DNA of 64,000 nt from CAVUCE01 sp963739985. Lineage in GTDB: Bacteria; Bacteroidota; Ignavibacteria; Ignavibacteriales; Ignavibacteriaceae. Numbering within the stretch: the stretch's first letter is position 1; each line of letters begins with the position of its first letter. The stretch is taken from positions 496,001 to 560,000 of the forward strand of contig CAVUCE010000022.1 of NCBI GenBank assembly GCA_963739985.1. The letters run 5' to 3'. A program made the position numbers and the translations under genes. This document shows positions 16,245 through 25,436 of this stretch, piece after piece. Under the pieces are notes generated by a model. That model was given only the letters and a program-made list of their open reading frames with translations. It was not told where the DNA came from and ran no database searches.

Positions 16245-19200
16245 TTGCAACCTCCGCCATTTCAGATTCGTTTTCTGTTTTTTTCAATTTTGTATTTTCT
16301 TTTGCTAACTTTTGGAGAGCTTTTTTATATTCGCCCGATATAATTTTCCAGAAGTTTTCTTTCTCTAGATCCCAGTGATTCAAAATATATTTTGCCCTTT
16401 GCGAGTCCGTATATTTATAATGGTTTTTAACTAAGCGATATACTTCGGCGATATCTTCATCTTGTACTAAGTATTCGAGATCAACCATTTCTTTGTTAAT
16501 ATATTTTGTAAAAGATTTTTTAGGGTCCCAAACATAAGCTACTCCACCGGACATACCGGCTGCAAAATTTCTACCGGTATTACCCAAAACAACTACTCTT
16601 CCTCCGGTCATATATTCGCATCCATGATCACCAACACCTTCTACAACAGCTATTGCTCCGGAATTACGAACTGCAAATCGTTCCCCTGCAACGCCATTTA
16701 TATAAGCTTCGCCACTTGTAGCGCCATACAAACATGTATTGCCAACAATAATATTTTCAGCAGGATCAAAAGTTACTTCTTTTGGAGTTTTTACAACTAA
16801 TCTTCCACCGGATAAACCTTTACCGGTATAATCATTTGATTCGCCCGTTAGAATTAAATCTATGCCTCCGGCCAAGAAGGTTCCAAAACTTTGTCCTGCA
16901 GTTCCGCGCATATTTATTATAATTGTACCATCCGGCAAACCTTTAGCTCCATATCTTTTTGCTAATTCACCGGATAACATTGCACCGACAGATCTATTTA
17001 TATTTTTAACTCTAATATCGATCTCAACTTTTTCTTCATTTTCGAGTGCCGATTTTGCTAAAGTTATTAACTCCCTGTCAAGTTGAGTATCTAAACCATG
17101 ATTTTGTTCTTTAGATTTGTATAAACCGGTACTATAAAGCGGAGTAGGTTTAAACAAAGGTTTACTTAAATCAATCCCACGTGCTTTCCAATGATTATGT
17201 GGACGTTTGGGAATTATTTTATCTGTCTGTCCAACCATTTCATTGAAGGTTCTAAAACCTAGTTCAGACATTAATTCACGAACTTCTTCAGCAATGAAGA
17301 ACATATAATTGATCAGATATTCAGGCTTTCCTTGGAATTTTTTACGAAGTTCGGGATCTTGTGTAGCAACTCCCACAGGACAAGTATTTAAGTGACATTT
17401 CCTCATCAAAATACAACCTTGAGTAACCAGCGGAGCTGTTGAGAAACCAAATTCCTCAGCTCCTAACAAAGCTGCAACCACCACATCTCGGCCTGTTTTC
17501 ATCTGACCGTCACAAGCTAAAAATACTCTATCTCTCAATCCGTTCAGAACTAGAGTTTGGTGAGTTTCACTTAATCCAAGCTCCCACGGAGTTCCCGCAT
17601 ATTGTATTGATGCAATAGGACTCGCTCCGGTACCACCGTCATGTCCGCTTATCAAAATATGATCAGCATGAGCTTTTGCTACCCCGGCAGCAATTGTTCC
17701 AACTCCAACTTCGGAAACTAGTTTAACACTAATTCTAGCATTTGGATTTATATTTTTCAAATCAAAGATGAGCTGTTTCAAATCTTCTATTGAATAAATA
17801 TCGTGATGAGGCGGTGGACTAATTAAAGTTACACCAGGAGTACTATGTCTAATTTTTGCAATTATCTTATCCACTTTAAATCCCGGTAATTGTCCTCCTT
17901 CGCCTGGCTTTGCGCCTTGTGCCATCTTAATTTGAAGATCGTCAGCATTTATCAGATAATGAGCTGTTACACCAAATCTAGCTGAAGCAACTTGTTTGAT
18001 TGCCGAACGCATACTATCACCGTTTTCAAGAGGGGTAAATCTTGCTTCAGCTTCTCCTCCTTCACCCGTATTAGACTTTCCACCAATCCTATTCATTGCA
18101 ATTGCAAGTGAAGTATGTGCTTCCCAAGAAATCGACCCAAAGCTCATCGCACCGGTTGAAAACCTTTTTACAATTTCGGACGCAGGTTCGACTTCGTTCA
18201 GAGGGATTTTTTCACTTGACGTGTCAAACTCGAAAAGACTTCTCAGTGTAACTCGTTTTTTATTTTGATCATTTATCAACTTTGTGTATTCTTTAAAAGT
18301 ACTATACTCATTTCTTTGAGTACTCAATTGCAATTTTGAAATTGTCAGCGGATTCCATAAATGAGCTTCACCATCTCTTCTATAATGATATAGTCCGCCA
18401 ACATCTAAACTGCTTTGATCAACCTGCGGATCTAATGCATGTTTGTGCCTTTTAATAGTTTCAACTTCTAACATTTCAAGGCTTAAACCTTCAATTCTTG
18501 TAGCAGTTCCTGTAAAATAGTTTTCAACAATTTCCGAATCCAAACCTACAGCTTCAAATATTTGCGCACCGCAATATGATTGTAAAGTACTAATTCCCAT
18601 TTTACTAAAGACCTTAAACAAGCCTTTACTAACTGCTTTTACAAAATTATACTTTGCGGTTTTATAATCTTTAACATCCGGCAAGAAACCATTCTTACTC
18701 ATATCAGCAATTGTTTCATAGGCAAGGTAAGGATTAATTGCATTAGCTCCGTAACCGCATAGCAATGCAAAATGGAAAACTTCTCTAGGTTCGCCGGATT
18801 CTATTATCAAGCCGGTTTTCGTTCTTAATCCGGCTTTGATTAAAGCATGATGAACACCGGACACAGCTAATAAACTTGGAATTGCAGCGCAGTTTTCATC
18901 TACTCCTCTATCCGACAAAATGATTAACGAAATTCCGGATTTAACAGCATCAACAACTTCTACACAAATCTGATCTAATCTTTCACGCATATTATGACGA
19001 ACGTGAGGATTAAATAACAAAGGCACTGTTACTGATTTGAAATGTCCTTTTGTTATATGTCGAATTTTTTCCATTTGAGAATTTGAAAGTAATGGATGTT
19101 CGAGTTCAATTCTATGTGCATGTAATGGAGTTTCACCTAAAAGATTCTGTTCAGGGCCAATGTAAGTTGTAAGTTCCATTACTAGTTCTTCCCTAATAGC

Positions 19201-20841
19201 ATCAATAGGAGGATTAGTAACTTGTGCAAACAATTGTTTAAAATATCTATAAAGTAATTGCGGCCTTTCGGAAAGCACAGCAAGTGCTGCGTCTGTACCC
19301 ATTGAGCCAATTGCTTCCTGCCCGTTCACAGTCATTGGCTGAATTACCATCATTAAATCTTCTTTTGTATAACCGAAAATTCTTTGACGCATGTGAAGCG
19401 TGTCCGGATCAGCATTATAAATAGAATCCGGTGAGGGAAGATGACTTAGTTTAATCATATTCTCATCAACCCATTTTCTATATGGCTTCCGAGTTACAAT
19501 ATCTTTTTTAACTTCTTCATCATCAATAACTCTCCCTTGTGCTAAATCGAGTATGAACATTTTTCCGGGCTGAAGTTTACCTTTTAATTCAACATTTTCA
19601 GCATCAACACTATACGTTCCGGCTTCGGAAGTCAGAACAACCATTCCATCTTTTGTAATAACATATCTAGCGGGACGCAATCCATTTCTATCCAATGTTG
19701 CTCCAATCACTTTACCATCGGTAAACACAACAGCAGCAGGACCATCCCAGGGCTCCATCATAGTTGCATGATATTCATAAAATGCTCTTCTATCCGGATC
19801 CATAAGATCATTTTTTGACCATGCTTCAGGAATCATCATCATCATAGCATGAGGAAGGCTTCTTCCGCTCATTACTAATAATTCTAAAACAGTATCAAAA
19901 GTTGCAGAATCACTTTGCCCATCCATTATTATGGGAAGCATTCTTCTTAAATCTTTTCCATAATAAGGTGATTCCATAACAGCTTGCCTAGCTGCCATCC
20001 AATTTTTATTTCCGCGAAGTGTATTTATCTCACCATTATGTGCAATCATTCTAAAAGGATGAGCAAGATCCCAGGTAGGAAATGTATTAGTTGAAAATCG
20101 CATATGAATCATAGCCATTGCAGATTTCATATCGGGATCAGACAAATCACCGTAGAATTTTGTCATTTGAGGAGCTAGCAACATTCCTTTATAATTCAAA
20201 ACCCTGCTTGAGAATGAAGGGACATAATATTTACTTCTATCACATTTAAGTTCTGTCCTTATTCGATGATCTATAATTCTTCTTATAAGATAAAGCTTTC
20301 GTTCAAATTCATCATGAGTTTTAATTTTATTATTTGCACCGATGAAACATTGTCTAATAAATGGTTGAGTTGCTTGTGCACCTTTACCCGGGACTTCAGT
20401 ATTTACCGGCACATCGCGCCATCCTAAAAATAGCTGATCTTCATCTATAACAATTTTCTCAATGATGTTTTCAACGGCTTTTCTTAAAATTGCATGCTGA
20501 GGTAAAAAAATCATTCCTACACCATACCTGCCGTATTCGGGCAAACTAATATTCTCTTTCTGCGCAACTTTACGCATAAATTCATCGGGCATTTGTATTA
20601 AAATACCGGCACCGTCACCTGTTGCCGGATCAGCTCCAACAGCACCACGGTGTTCAAGATTATTTAATATTTCTAAACCTTTTACAATAATCTCTCTGGA
20701 TTTACGACCTTTAATATCAGCGACAAATCCCATTCCGCAAGCGTCATGTTCAAATTCGGGATCATACATTCCCATTGGTTTTGTTGGTATTTTGCTAAAA
20801 TATTCTTCGTTGTTCATTTCCTGATTACTTTCAATATTCAT
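16237..20841 (-). CDS. gltB: Glutamate synthase large subunit
   Basis: GltB makes glutamate from glutamine and 2-oxoglutarate. The 1534-residue protein has a propeptide of about 33 residues before the catalytic cysteine in HDACGMGFVAD, and a class II amidotransferase domain to about residue 430. A central domain, the FMN-binding synthase domain (PGEGGQLPGFKV, GHDGGTGASP) and the [3Fe-4S] cysteines in CILMRKCHLNTCPVG near residue 1150 follow, with the C-terminal GXGXG beta-helix last. The start has a strong AAAGGAG site (minus strand, 20849-20855). A 246-nt upstream leader contains a hairpin and a 12-codon open frame. Confidence 0.97.
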   Translation of the reverse strand: MNIESNQEMNNEEYFSKIPTKPMGMYDPEFEHDACGMGFVADIKGRKSREIIVKGLEILNNLEHRGAVGADPATGDGAGILIQMPDEFMRKVAQKENISLPEYGRYGVGMIFLPQHAILRKAVENIIEKIVIDEDQLFLGWRDVPVNTEVPGKGAQATQPFIRQCFIGANNKIKTHDEFERKLYLIRRIIDHRIRTELKCDRSKYYVPSFSSRVLNYKGMLLAPQMTKFYGDLSDPDMKSAMAMIHMRFSTNTFPTWDLAHPFRMIAHNGEINTLRGNKNWMAARQAVMESPYYGKDLRRMLPIIMDGQSDSATFDTVLELLVMSGRSLPHAMMMMIPEAWSKNDLMDPDRRAFYEYHATMMEPWDGPAAVVFTDGKVIGATLDRNGLRPARYVITKDGMVVLTSEAGTYSVDAENVELKGKLQPGKMFILDLAQGRVIDDEEVKKDIVTRKPYRKWVDENMIKLSHLPSPDSIYNADPDTLHMRQRIFGYTKEDLMMVIQPMTVNGQEAIGSMGTDAALAVLSERPQLLYRYFKQLFAQVTNPPIDAIREELVMELTTYIGPEQNLLGETPLHAHRIELEHPLLSNSQMEKIRHITKGHFKSVTVPLLFNPHVRHNMRERLDQICVEVVDAVKSGISLIILSDRGVDENCAAIPSLLAVSGVHHALIKAGLRTKTGLIIESGEPREVFHFALLCGYGANAINPYLAYETIADMSKNGFLPDVKDYKTAKYNFVKAVSKGLFKVFSKMGISTLQSYCGAQIFEAVGLDSEIVENYFTGTATRIEGLSLEMLEVETIKRHKHALDPQVDQSSLDVGGLYHYRRDGEAHLWNPLTISKLQLSTQRNEYSTFKEYTKLINDQNKKRVTLRSLFEFDTSSEKIPLNEVEPASEIVKRFSTGAMSFGSISWEAHTSLAIAMNRIGGKSNTGEGGEAEARFTPLENGDSMRSAIKQVASARFGVTAHYLINADDLQIKMAQGAKPGEGGQLPGFKVDKIIAKIRHSTPGVTLISPPPHHDIYSIEDLKQLIFDLKNINPNARISVKLVSEVGVGTIAAGVAKAHADHILISGHDGGTGASPIASIQYAGTPWELGLSETHQTLVLNGLRDRVFLACDGQMKTGRDVVVAALLGAEEFGFSTAPLVTQGCILMRKCHLNTCPVGVATQDPELRKKFQGKPEYLINYMFFIAEEVRELMSELGFRTFNEMVGQTDKIIPKRPHNHWKARGIDLSKPLFKPTPLYSTGLYKSKEQNHGLDTQLDRELITLAKSALENEEKVEIDIRVKNINRSVGAMLSGELAKRYGAKGLPDGTIIINMRGTAGQSFGTFLAGGIDLILTGESNDYTGKGLSGGRLVVKTPKEVTFDPAENIIVGNTCLYGATSGEAYINGVAGERFAVRNSGAIAVVEGVGDHGCEYMTGGRVVVLGNTGRNFAAGMSGGVAYVWDPKKSFTKYINKEMVDLEYLVQDEDIAEVYRLVKNHYKYTDSQRAKYILNHWDLEKENFWKIISGEYKKALQKLAKENTKLKKTENESEMAEVANG

Positions 20842-20870
20842 CTTTTTTCTCCTTTAGCCTAGAAAGAGAT

Positions 20871-20909
20871 TTAATATTTGTCACCACCGGAAAACCACAA
20901 GGGCTCCAT
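20871..20909 (-). CDS. Possible 12-codon upstream open frame in the gltB leader
   Basis: An ATG-to-TAA frame encodes MEPLWFSGGDKY, ending about 30 nt before gltB. An AGGA sequence lies nine nt upstream within the hairpin arm. Such a short frame can arise by chance, so I report it only because it sits in a structured leader between a hairpin and a highly regulated gene. No Gln or Glu run is present beyond one Glu, so it does not look like a classical attenuator peptide. Confidence 0.25.
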   Translation of the reverse strand: MEPLWFSGGDKY

Positions 20910-20913
20910 GTTT

Positions 20914-20940
20914 TAAAATCCTAATTTATTAAGGATTTTA
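20914..20940 (-). promoter_or_regulatory. Hairpin in the gltB leader
   Basis: Nine-base-pair arms TAAAATCCT (20914-20922) and AGGATTTTA (20932-20940) flank a nine-base AT loop. It has no T tract, so it is not an obvious terminator. It may be a regulatory stem or a protein site upstream of gltB. Confidence 0.35.
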
Positions 20941-21087
20941 TAATTCAATTAGGGAAAAGTTTAGTTAATTTAACATTTTTTGAATAATTTTCAAGTTAAT
21001 TTAATGCTATTACCTTAATAATTTTTTCACGCCCTATTTGATTGTAAAATTCCATCATTACAAAAAAATGCAATTTTCAACTAATAA

Positions 21088-21849
21088 TTAGATTAAATGA
21101 ATATCGTTAAGGAACGGGAATTTTGTTCTAACGTCCTCAACAATTTGGTGAGAAATATCAGCGGTAATGACTTCCTCTTTATCATGTGATGTCACAATTT
21201 CAATGCCCATCGGATCGAAAACGCTGCTATAACCGATGTAATTTAATTTTGGATCACTCCCAACGCGGTTGACGCCGGCAACAAAGCATTGATTTTCTAT
21301 AGCTCGTGCTTTTAATAAAGTTCGCCAATGCTCAATTCTTGCATCAGGCCAGTTTGCAATAACAATTATTAAATCAACTCTTGATTTACCATAATATCTA
21401 TATAATTCCGGGAACCTTAAATCATAACAAATTGAAATTCCGGTTTTTATTCCAGCTATTTCCTCGATTACAGTTTTATTTCCTTTATTATAATTATCAC
21501 TTTCTCCGGAATAAGTAAATGGATGTAGCTTTCTATACTTATTAATAAGTTTGCCGTCTTTGTTGATAATAAAAGCAGAATTATAAATTCTATTCTCAAC
21601 ACGTTCAATGATACCGGCAATTACATTTACATTTTTTTTAACTGCAAGTTCTGAAAAAAAATTAAAGCTTAAGTCATTTTCGGATTCAGCAAATTTTTCA
21701 GACTCCATAGTAAAACCGGTTAATGTCATTTCAGGAAAAACCAATAATTCAATATCATCAGAATACCTAGAAATCATCTGTTCCAATTTCTCCATATTAG
21801 CAGATTTATCTTCCCATACGGGATTATATTGAACTAATCCGATTTTCAT
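21088..21849 (-). CDS. Nitrilase-superfamily omega-amidase (Nit2/YafV-like)
   Basis: A 253-residue carbon-nitrogen hydrolase with the complete catalytic triad: Glu40 in FPEMTLTGF, Lys107 in YRKLHPF and Cys141 in ISICYDLRFPELYR. This version of the motifs fits the YafV/Nit2 branch, whose members hydrolyse omega-amides such as 2-oxoglutaramate to recycle transaminated glutamine. It follows cimA by 6 nt and is the last gene of the ilv-leu transcription unit. A role in amino-acid repair would fit but is inferred. No terminator was recognised after it. Confidence 0.82.
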   Translation of the reverse strand: MKIGLVQYNPVWEDKSANMEKLEQMISRYSDDIELLVFPEMTLTGFTMESEKFAESENDLSFNFFSELAVKKNVNVIAGIIERVENRIYNSAFIINKDGKLINKYRKLHPFTYSGESDNYNKGNKTVIEEIAGIKTGISICYDLRFPELYRYYGKSRVDLIIVIANWPDARIEHWRTLLKARAIENQCFVAGVNRVGSDPKLNYIGYSSVFDPMGIEIVTSHDKEEVITADISHQIVEDVRTKFPFLNDIHLI

Positions 21850-21855
21850 ATTTAT

Positions 21856-23445
21856 TTAAGCAGTTAACTTTGATTTTTCTTTTTGAATTTTGAATAATTT
21901 ATAATTCAAGCTATCACTTAATGCCTGGAAGCTGGCTTCTATAATATTTTCAGAAACTCCTACTGTACTCCAAGTTTCGTTTCCGTCACCTGACTGTATC
22001 ATAACTCGGACTTTAGCGCCTGTACCTTCTTTTTCATCAAGCACACGAACTTTATAATCAACAAGTTTTATAAGAGATACTTCAGGGTAAAAACGCATTA
22101 ATGCTTTTCTAAGCGCATTATCTAAAGCGTTAACCGGTCCGTCACCATCAGAAGCCGTATGTTCAATTTCTCCGTCTACTTCCACTTTTAATACAGCTTC
22201 AGCATTCGAGGAACCTTTATTATCATAGACCACATTAACTTTTGAATCCAACACATTAAAAAATGGAGTAAATTCGTTCAATTCACTTCTCAATAAAAGT
22301 TCAAAAGATGCTTCGGCACCATCAAATTGATAACCGCCGTATTCTAAATCTTTTATATAACTTACAACTCTCTTACTTAATTCTTTATCATCCGATAAAT
22401 CAATTCCAAGCTCTTTTGCTTTATAACGAATATTACTTTGTCCGGATAAATCGGAGACCAAAACCCGCTGTTTGTTTCCAACTTTTTCGGGCTCAATATG
22501 TTCATACATTTTACTATCTTTTAATACAGCGCTAACATGAATTCCGCCTTTATGAGCAAAAGCTGATTTACCAACAAATGCACTTCTTGAGTTTGGTGCC
22601 AAATTCATTAATTCATAAACAAAGTTTGAGAGTGAAGTTAGGTGTTCGAGCTCAATTTTTTGTTTCGTGTCTAGATTGAGTTTTAAAACTATATTTGGAA
22701 TAATACTGCACAAATTTGCATTACCGCATCTTTCGCCAACTCCATTTATTGTTCCCTGCACATGGGCAGCCCCGGCTTGAATTGCTGCCAGAGAATTTGC
22801 AACAGCAACTTCGGAATCATTATGTGTATGAATACCTAACGGCTTTGATAAATGTTGTTTCAATTCTGTTACAATTTCAGAAACCTCGTACGGCATTGTT
22901 CCGCCATTAGTATCGCAAAGTACAATTACATCTGCTCCCGCTGCTTCAGCTGATTTCAACATTTTCAAAGCGAATACTTTGTCATTTTTATATCCGTCAA
23001 AAAAATGTTCTGCGTCGTAAATAACTCTCCTGCCCTTTTTAACAAGTAGATCAACTGATTTAAATATGAGCTCTGCATTTTCATCTTCGGAAAGCCCTAA
23101 ACCTTTTTCGGAATGTAGTCGCCATGTTTTACCAAAAATCGAAACAGTTGGCGTTTCCGCGTTTAATAACGCATTCAAATTTAAATCGTTCTCAACATCT
23201 GCCAGCGATCTTGCGGTTGAGCCGAAAGCGCATATTTGAGCATGCTGAAGATTTAATTTTTTAGCTTTTTTAAAGAACTCTTCGTCTTTGGGATTACTTC
23301 CAGGCCATCCGCCCTCAATAACATCGATTCCAAAATCATCCAGTCTTTGAGCAATTAATAATTTATCTTGAACAGAAAGATTTATTCCTTCACCTTGTGT
23401 ACCATCGCGGAGTGTAGTATCAAAGAGTTCTATTAGATTATTCAT
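21856..23445 (-). CDS. cimA: Citramalate synthase
   Basis: CimA condenses pyruvate with acetyl-CoA to (R)-citramalate, giving a threonine-independent route to isoleucine. The 529-residue protein has the DRE-TIM barrel signature LFDTTLRDGTQGEGI, VIEGGWPGSNPKD, the metal-binding HTHND and NGVGERCGNANL, and a C-terminal LeuA-type allosteric domain. The GTQGEG and EGGWPGSNPKD forms separate CimA from LeuA, and a distinct LeuA is encoded four genes upstream. I chose the ATG at 23445 over a TTG at 23457. No threonine deaminase gene is in the window. Confidence 0.92.
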   Translation of the reverse strand: MNNLIELFDTTLRDGTQGEGINLSVQDKLLIAQRLDDFGIDVIEGGWPGSNPKDEEFFKKAKKLNLQHAQICAFGSTARSLADVENDLNLNALLNAETPTVSIFGKTWRLHSEKGLGLSEDENAELIFKSVDLLVKKGRRVIYDAEHFFDGYKNDKVFALKMLKSAEAAGADVIVLCDTNGGTMPYEVSEIVTELKQHLSKPLGIHTHNDSEVAVANSLAAIQAGAAHVQGTINGVGERCGNANLCSIIPNIVLKLNLDTKQKIELEHLTSLSNFVYELMNLAPNSRSAFVGKSAFAHKGGIHVSAVLKDSKMYEHIEPEKVGNKQRVLVSDLSGQSNIRYKAKELGIDLSDDKELSKRVVSYIKDLEYGGYQFDGAEASFELLLRSELNEFTPFFNVLDSKVNVVYDNKGSSNAEAVLKVEVDGEIEHTASDGDGPVNALDNALRKALMRFYPEVSLIKLVDYKVRVLDEKEGTGAKVRVMIQSGDGNETWSTVGVSENIIEASFQALSDSLNYKLFKIQKEKSKLTA

Positions 23446-23477
23446 TTTACTTACCAATAATTATTTAATTAAAAATA

Positions 23478-24038
23478 TTATACCATCATTCCGTTTTGCT
23501 TAGCGTATTTAAAAATATCGCCAGCTTCAATAATTGGAAGTATATCTCCAAGTGAACGAAGTTGATATGTTTCACCGTTAGTTATATCAGTTATAGTATT
23601 TTTTTCTACGTTCAATTCAAGCTCATCACCGGTTTTGATTTTATCATTTAAAATTTCCGGGGTTTCAAAAGGCAAGAGAAAACCGCCGTCAACACAGTTA
23701 CGATAAAATATTCTCGCATATGATTCGGCTATAACTGCTTTAACTCCTGCTACTTCCAAAGCAAACGGTGCATGCTCTCTTGATGAGCCACAACCAAAAT
23801 TAGAACCGCCGATAATAATATTAAATTCGGATTTTGTCTCTTCCCCTTTAATAAAAGGAGTTCCCCCTTCAGGCAAACCAGCTTGCGAAAGAGGAACCCC
23901 GGAGAGAGAGTAATGTCCATATTTTTTTTTCTCTTCAGGATCCGTTAAACTATAAACTAAATGTTCCGCGGGAATAATTTGATCAGTATCAATATTATTT
24001 CCCAAAACGAATGCTCTACCTTTTACTATTTTTTCCAT
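23478..24038 (-). CDS. leuD: 3-Isopropylmalate dehydratase small subunit
   Basis: LeuD is the swivelling domain of isopropylmalate isomerase. The 186-residue protein starts with VKGRAFVLGNNIDTDQIIPA and contains the substrate-binding GGSNFGCGSSREHAPFAL. Length and form fit the archaeal/short-type LeuD, often shared between leucine synthesis and the citramalate pathway. It lies between leuC and cimA, consistent with both uses. Confidence 0.94.
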   Translation of the reverse strand: MEKIVKGRAFVLGNNIDTDQIIPAEHLVYSLTDPEEKKKYGHYSLSGVPLSQAGLPEGGTPFIKGEETKSEFNIIIGGSNFGCGSSREHAPFALEVAGVKAVIAESYARIFYRNCVDGGFLLPFETPEILNDKIKTGDELELNVEKNTITDITNGETYQLRSLGDILPIIEAGDIFKYAKQNGMMV

Positions 24039-24078
24039 TTATTATTTTATCTCCAATATTCATTTTCAACATGAAATA

Positions 24079-24117
24079 AATCGGGTGTGACTCTAAAAAA
24101 TGGCTCACATCCCGATT
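24079..24117 (-). repeat. Hairpin between leuC and leuD
   Basis: AATCGGGTGTGA (24079-24090) pairs with TCACATCCCGATT (24105-24117) with one bulged base. It sits in the 87-nt gap between leuC and leuD and has no T tract. It may stabilise mRNA or mark a processing site. Confidence 0.5.
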
Positions 24118-24125
24118 AAAATATT

Positions 24126-25421
24126 TTATAAGAAATCTCTCGGGTCGGTTATAACACCTGTTATAGCAGATGAAGCTACGGTTAAAGGTGAAGCTAAATA
24201 AACCTCAGATTTTTTACTTCCCATTCTACCGGGAAAATTTCTATTTGTAGTAGAAATAATTGTCTCGCCATCTACTGCTCTTCCAACAGTATCCATAGGA
24301 CCACCTAAACACGCTGCACAAGATGACTGAGCAATTTCACAACCTGCGTTGACAAAAATCTCCTTTAAAGAAACTCCACTGATTGTTTCCTCTTCTAATT
24401 GTTTTGCAACCGAAGTACTGGCAGGAACTATAAAAGTTGGAACTTTAACTTTGTTTCCAAAAATAATTTTTGCTGCAGATCTAAAATCACTCAGTTTTCC
24501 GCCTGTACAAGAACCGATATAACATTTAGTTAGTTTAGTTCCTTGCACATTTCTAACAATATCGTGATTATCAGGACTGTGTGGTTTAGCGACGCTGGGT
24601 TCTAATTTACTTACATCAAATTTATAAGTTGATTTGTATTTAGCATCGGGATCACTATGAAATATTTCATATTCTTTGTTCGTTCTCGCTTTAACGTAAG
24701 CTTCTGTTAAAGAATCTGCTGCGATAATTCCGTTCATAGCTCCGGCTTCAATTGCCATATTTGTAAGAGTCATTCTTTCATCTATTGATAGAGAGTAAAC
24801 TCCGCTTCCGTCGAATTCAAGAGCGCGATAAGTACCGCCATCAGTAGTAATTTCTCCAAGTACATAAAGAATTAAATCCTTTGCTGTTAAGTATGGTGGA
24901 AGTTCTCCGTCAAAGGTAAACTTTAAAGATTCGGGTACTTTTTCCCAAATTTTTCCGGTGCCGAGAATAAAAGCCGCATCTGTATTTCCCACTCCCGTTG
25001 AAAACATTCCGAAAGCGCCGGAAGTACAAGTGTGAGAATCTGTTCCGAACAAAACAGTTCCCGGAATATTATACCCTTCTTCTGCAAGCGCTATATGACA
25101 AACTCCTTTGTATCTATCCGTACCAACATCGTAGTAATTATCAACTCCGAAATCGCTTGCAAATTGTCTTAAAATTTCAACATTTCTATTAGCTTGCGGA
25201 TTCTTTGTAAAGATGTAATGATCGGGAAATATTACAAGTTTATCTTTATCCCAAATTTTTGCATTTTCACCAAATTCACGTTTCCAAATACCAATAGTAG
25301 GCGGCCCGCAAACATCGTGTGTCATTAAAACATCAACATTAAGCCAAATATTTTCACCGGGTTCAACTCTATCTCTCTTAGCCGATTTAGCCAATATTTT
25401 TTCTGTTATTGTCATTCCCAT
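24126..25421 (-). CDS. leuC: 3-Isopropylmalate dehydratase large subunit
   Basis: LeuC is the aconitase-type [4Fe-4S] subunit. The 431-residue protein shows the N-terminal DVLMTHDVCGPP, GTDSHTCTSGAFG, and the cluster cysteines in CYIGSCTGG and SSCAACLGG, plus TNRNFPGRMGS near the C-terminus. The length (about 430 rather than 470) matches the archaeal-type/short LeuC, in agreement with the short LeuD. A ribosome-binding AAGGAAG precedes the ATG. Confidence 0.95.
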   Translation of the reverse strand: MGMTITEKILAKSAKRDRVEPGENIWLNVDVLMTHDVCGPPTIGIWKREFGENAKIWDKDKLVIFPDHYIFTKNPQANRNVEILRQFASDFGVDNYYDVGTDRYKGVCHIALAEEGYNIPGTVLFGTDSHTCTSGAFGMFSTGVGNTDAAFILGTGKIWEKVPESLKFTFDGELPPYLTAKDLILYVLGEITTDGGTYRALEFDGSGVYSLSIDERMTLTNMAIEAGAMNGIIAADSLTEAYVKARTNKEYEIFHSDPDAKYKSTYKFDVSKLEPSVAKPHSPDNHDIVRNVQGTKLTKCYIGSCTGGKLSDFRSAAKIIFGNKVKVPTFIVPASTSVAKQLEEETISGVSLKEIFVNAGCEIAQSSCAACLGGPMDTVGRAVDGETIISTTNRNFPGRMGSKKSEVYLASPLTVASSAITGVITDPRDFL

Positions 25422-25436
25422 TTTTATTTCTTCCTT

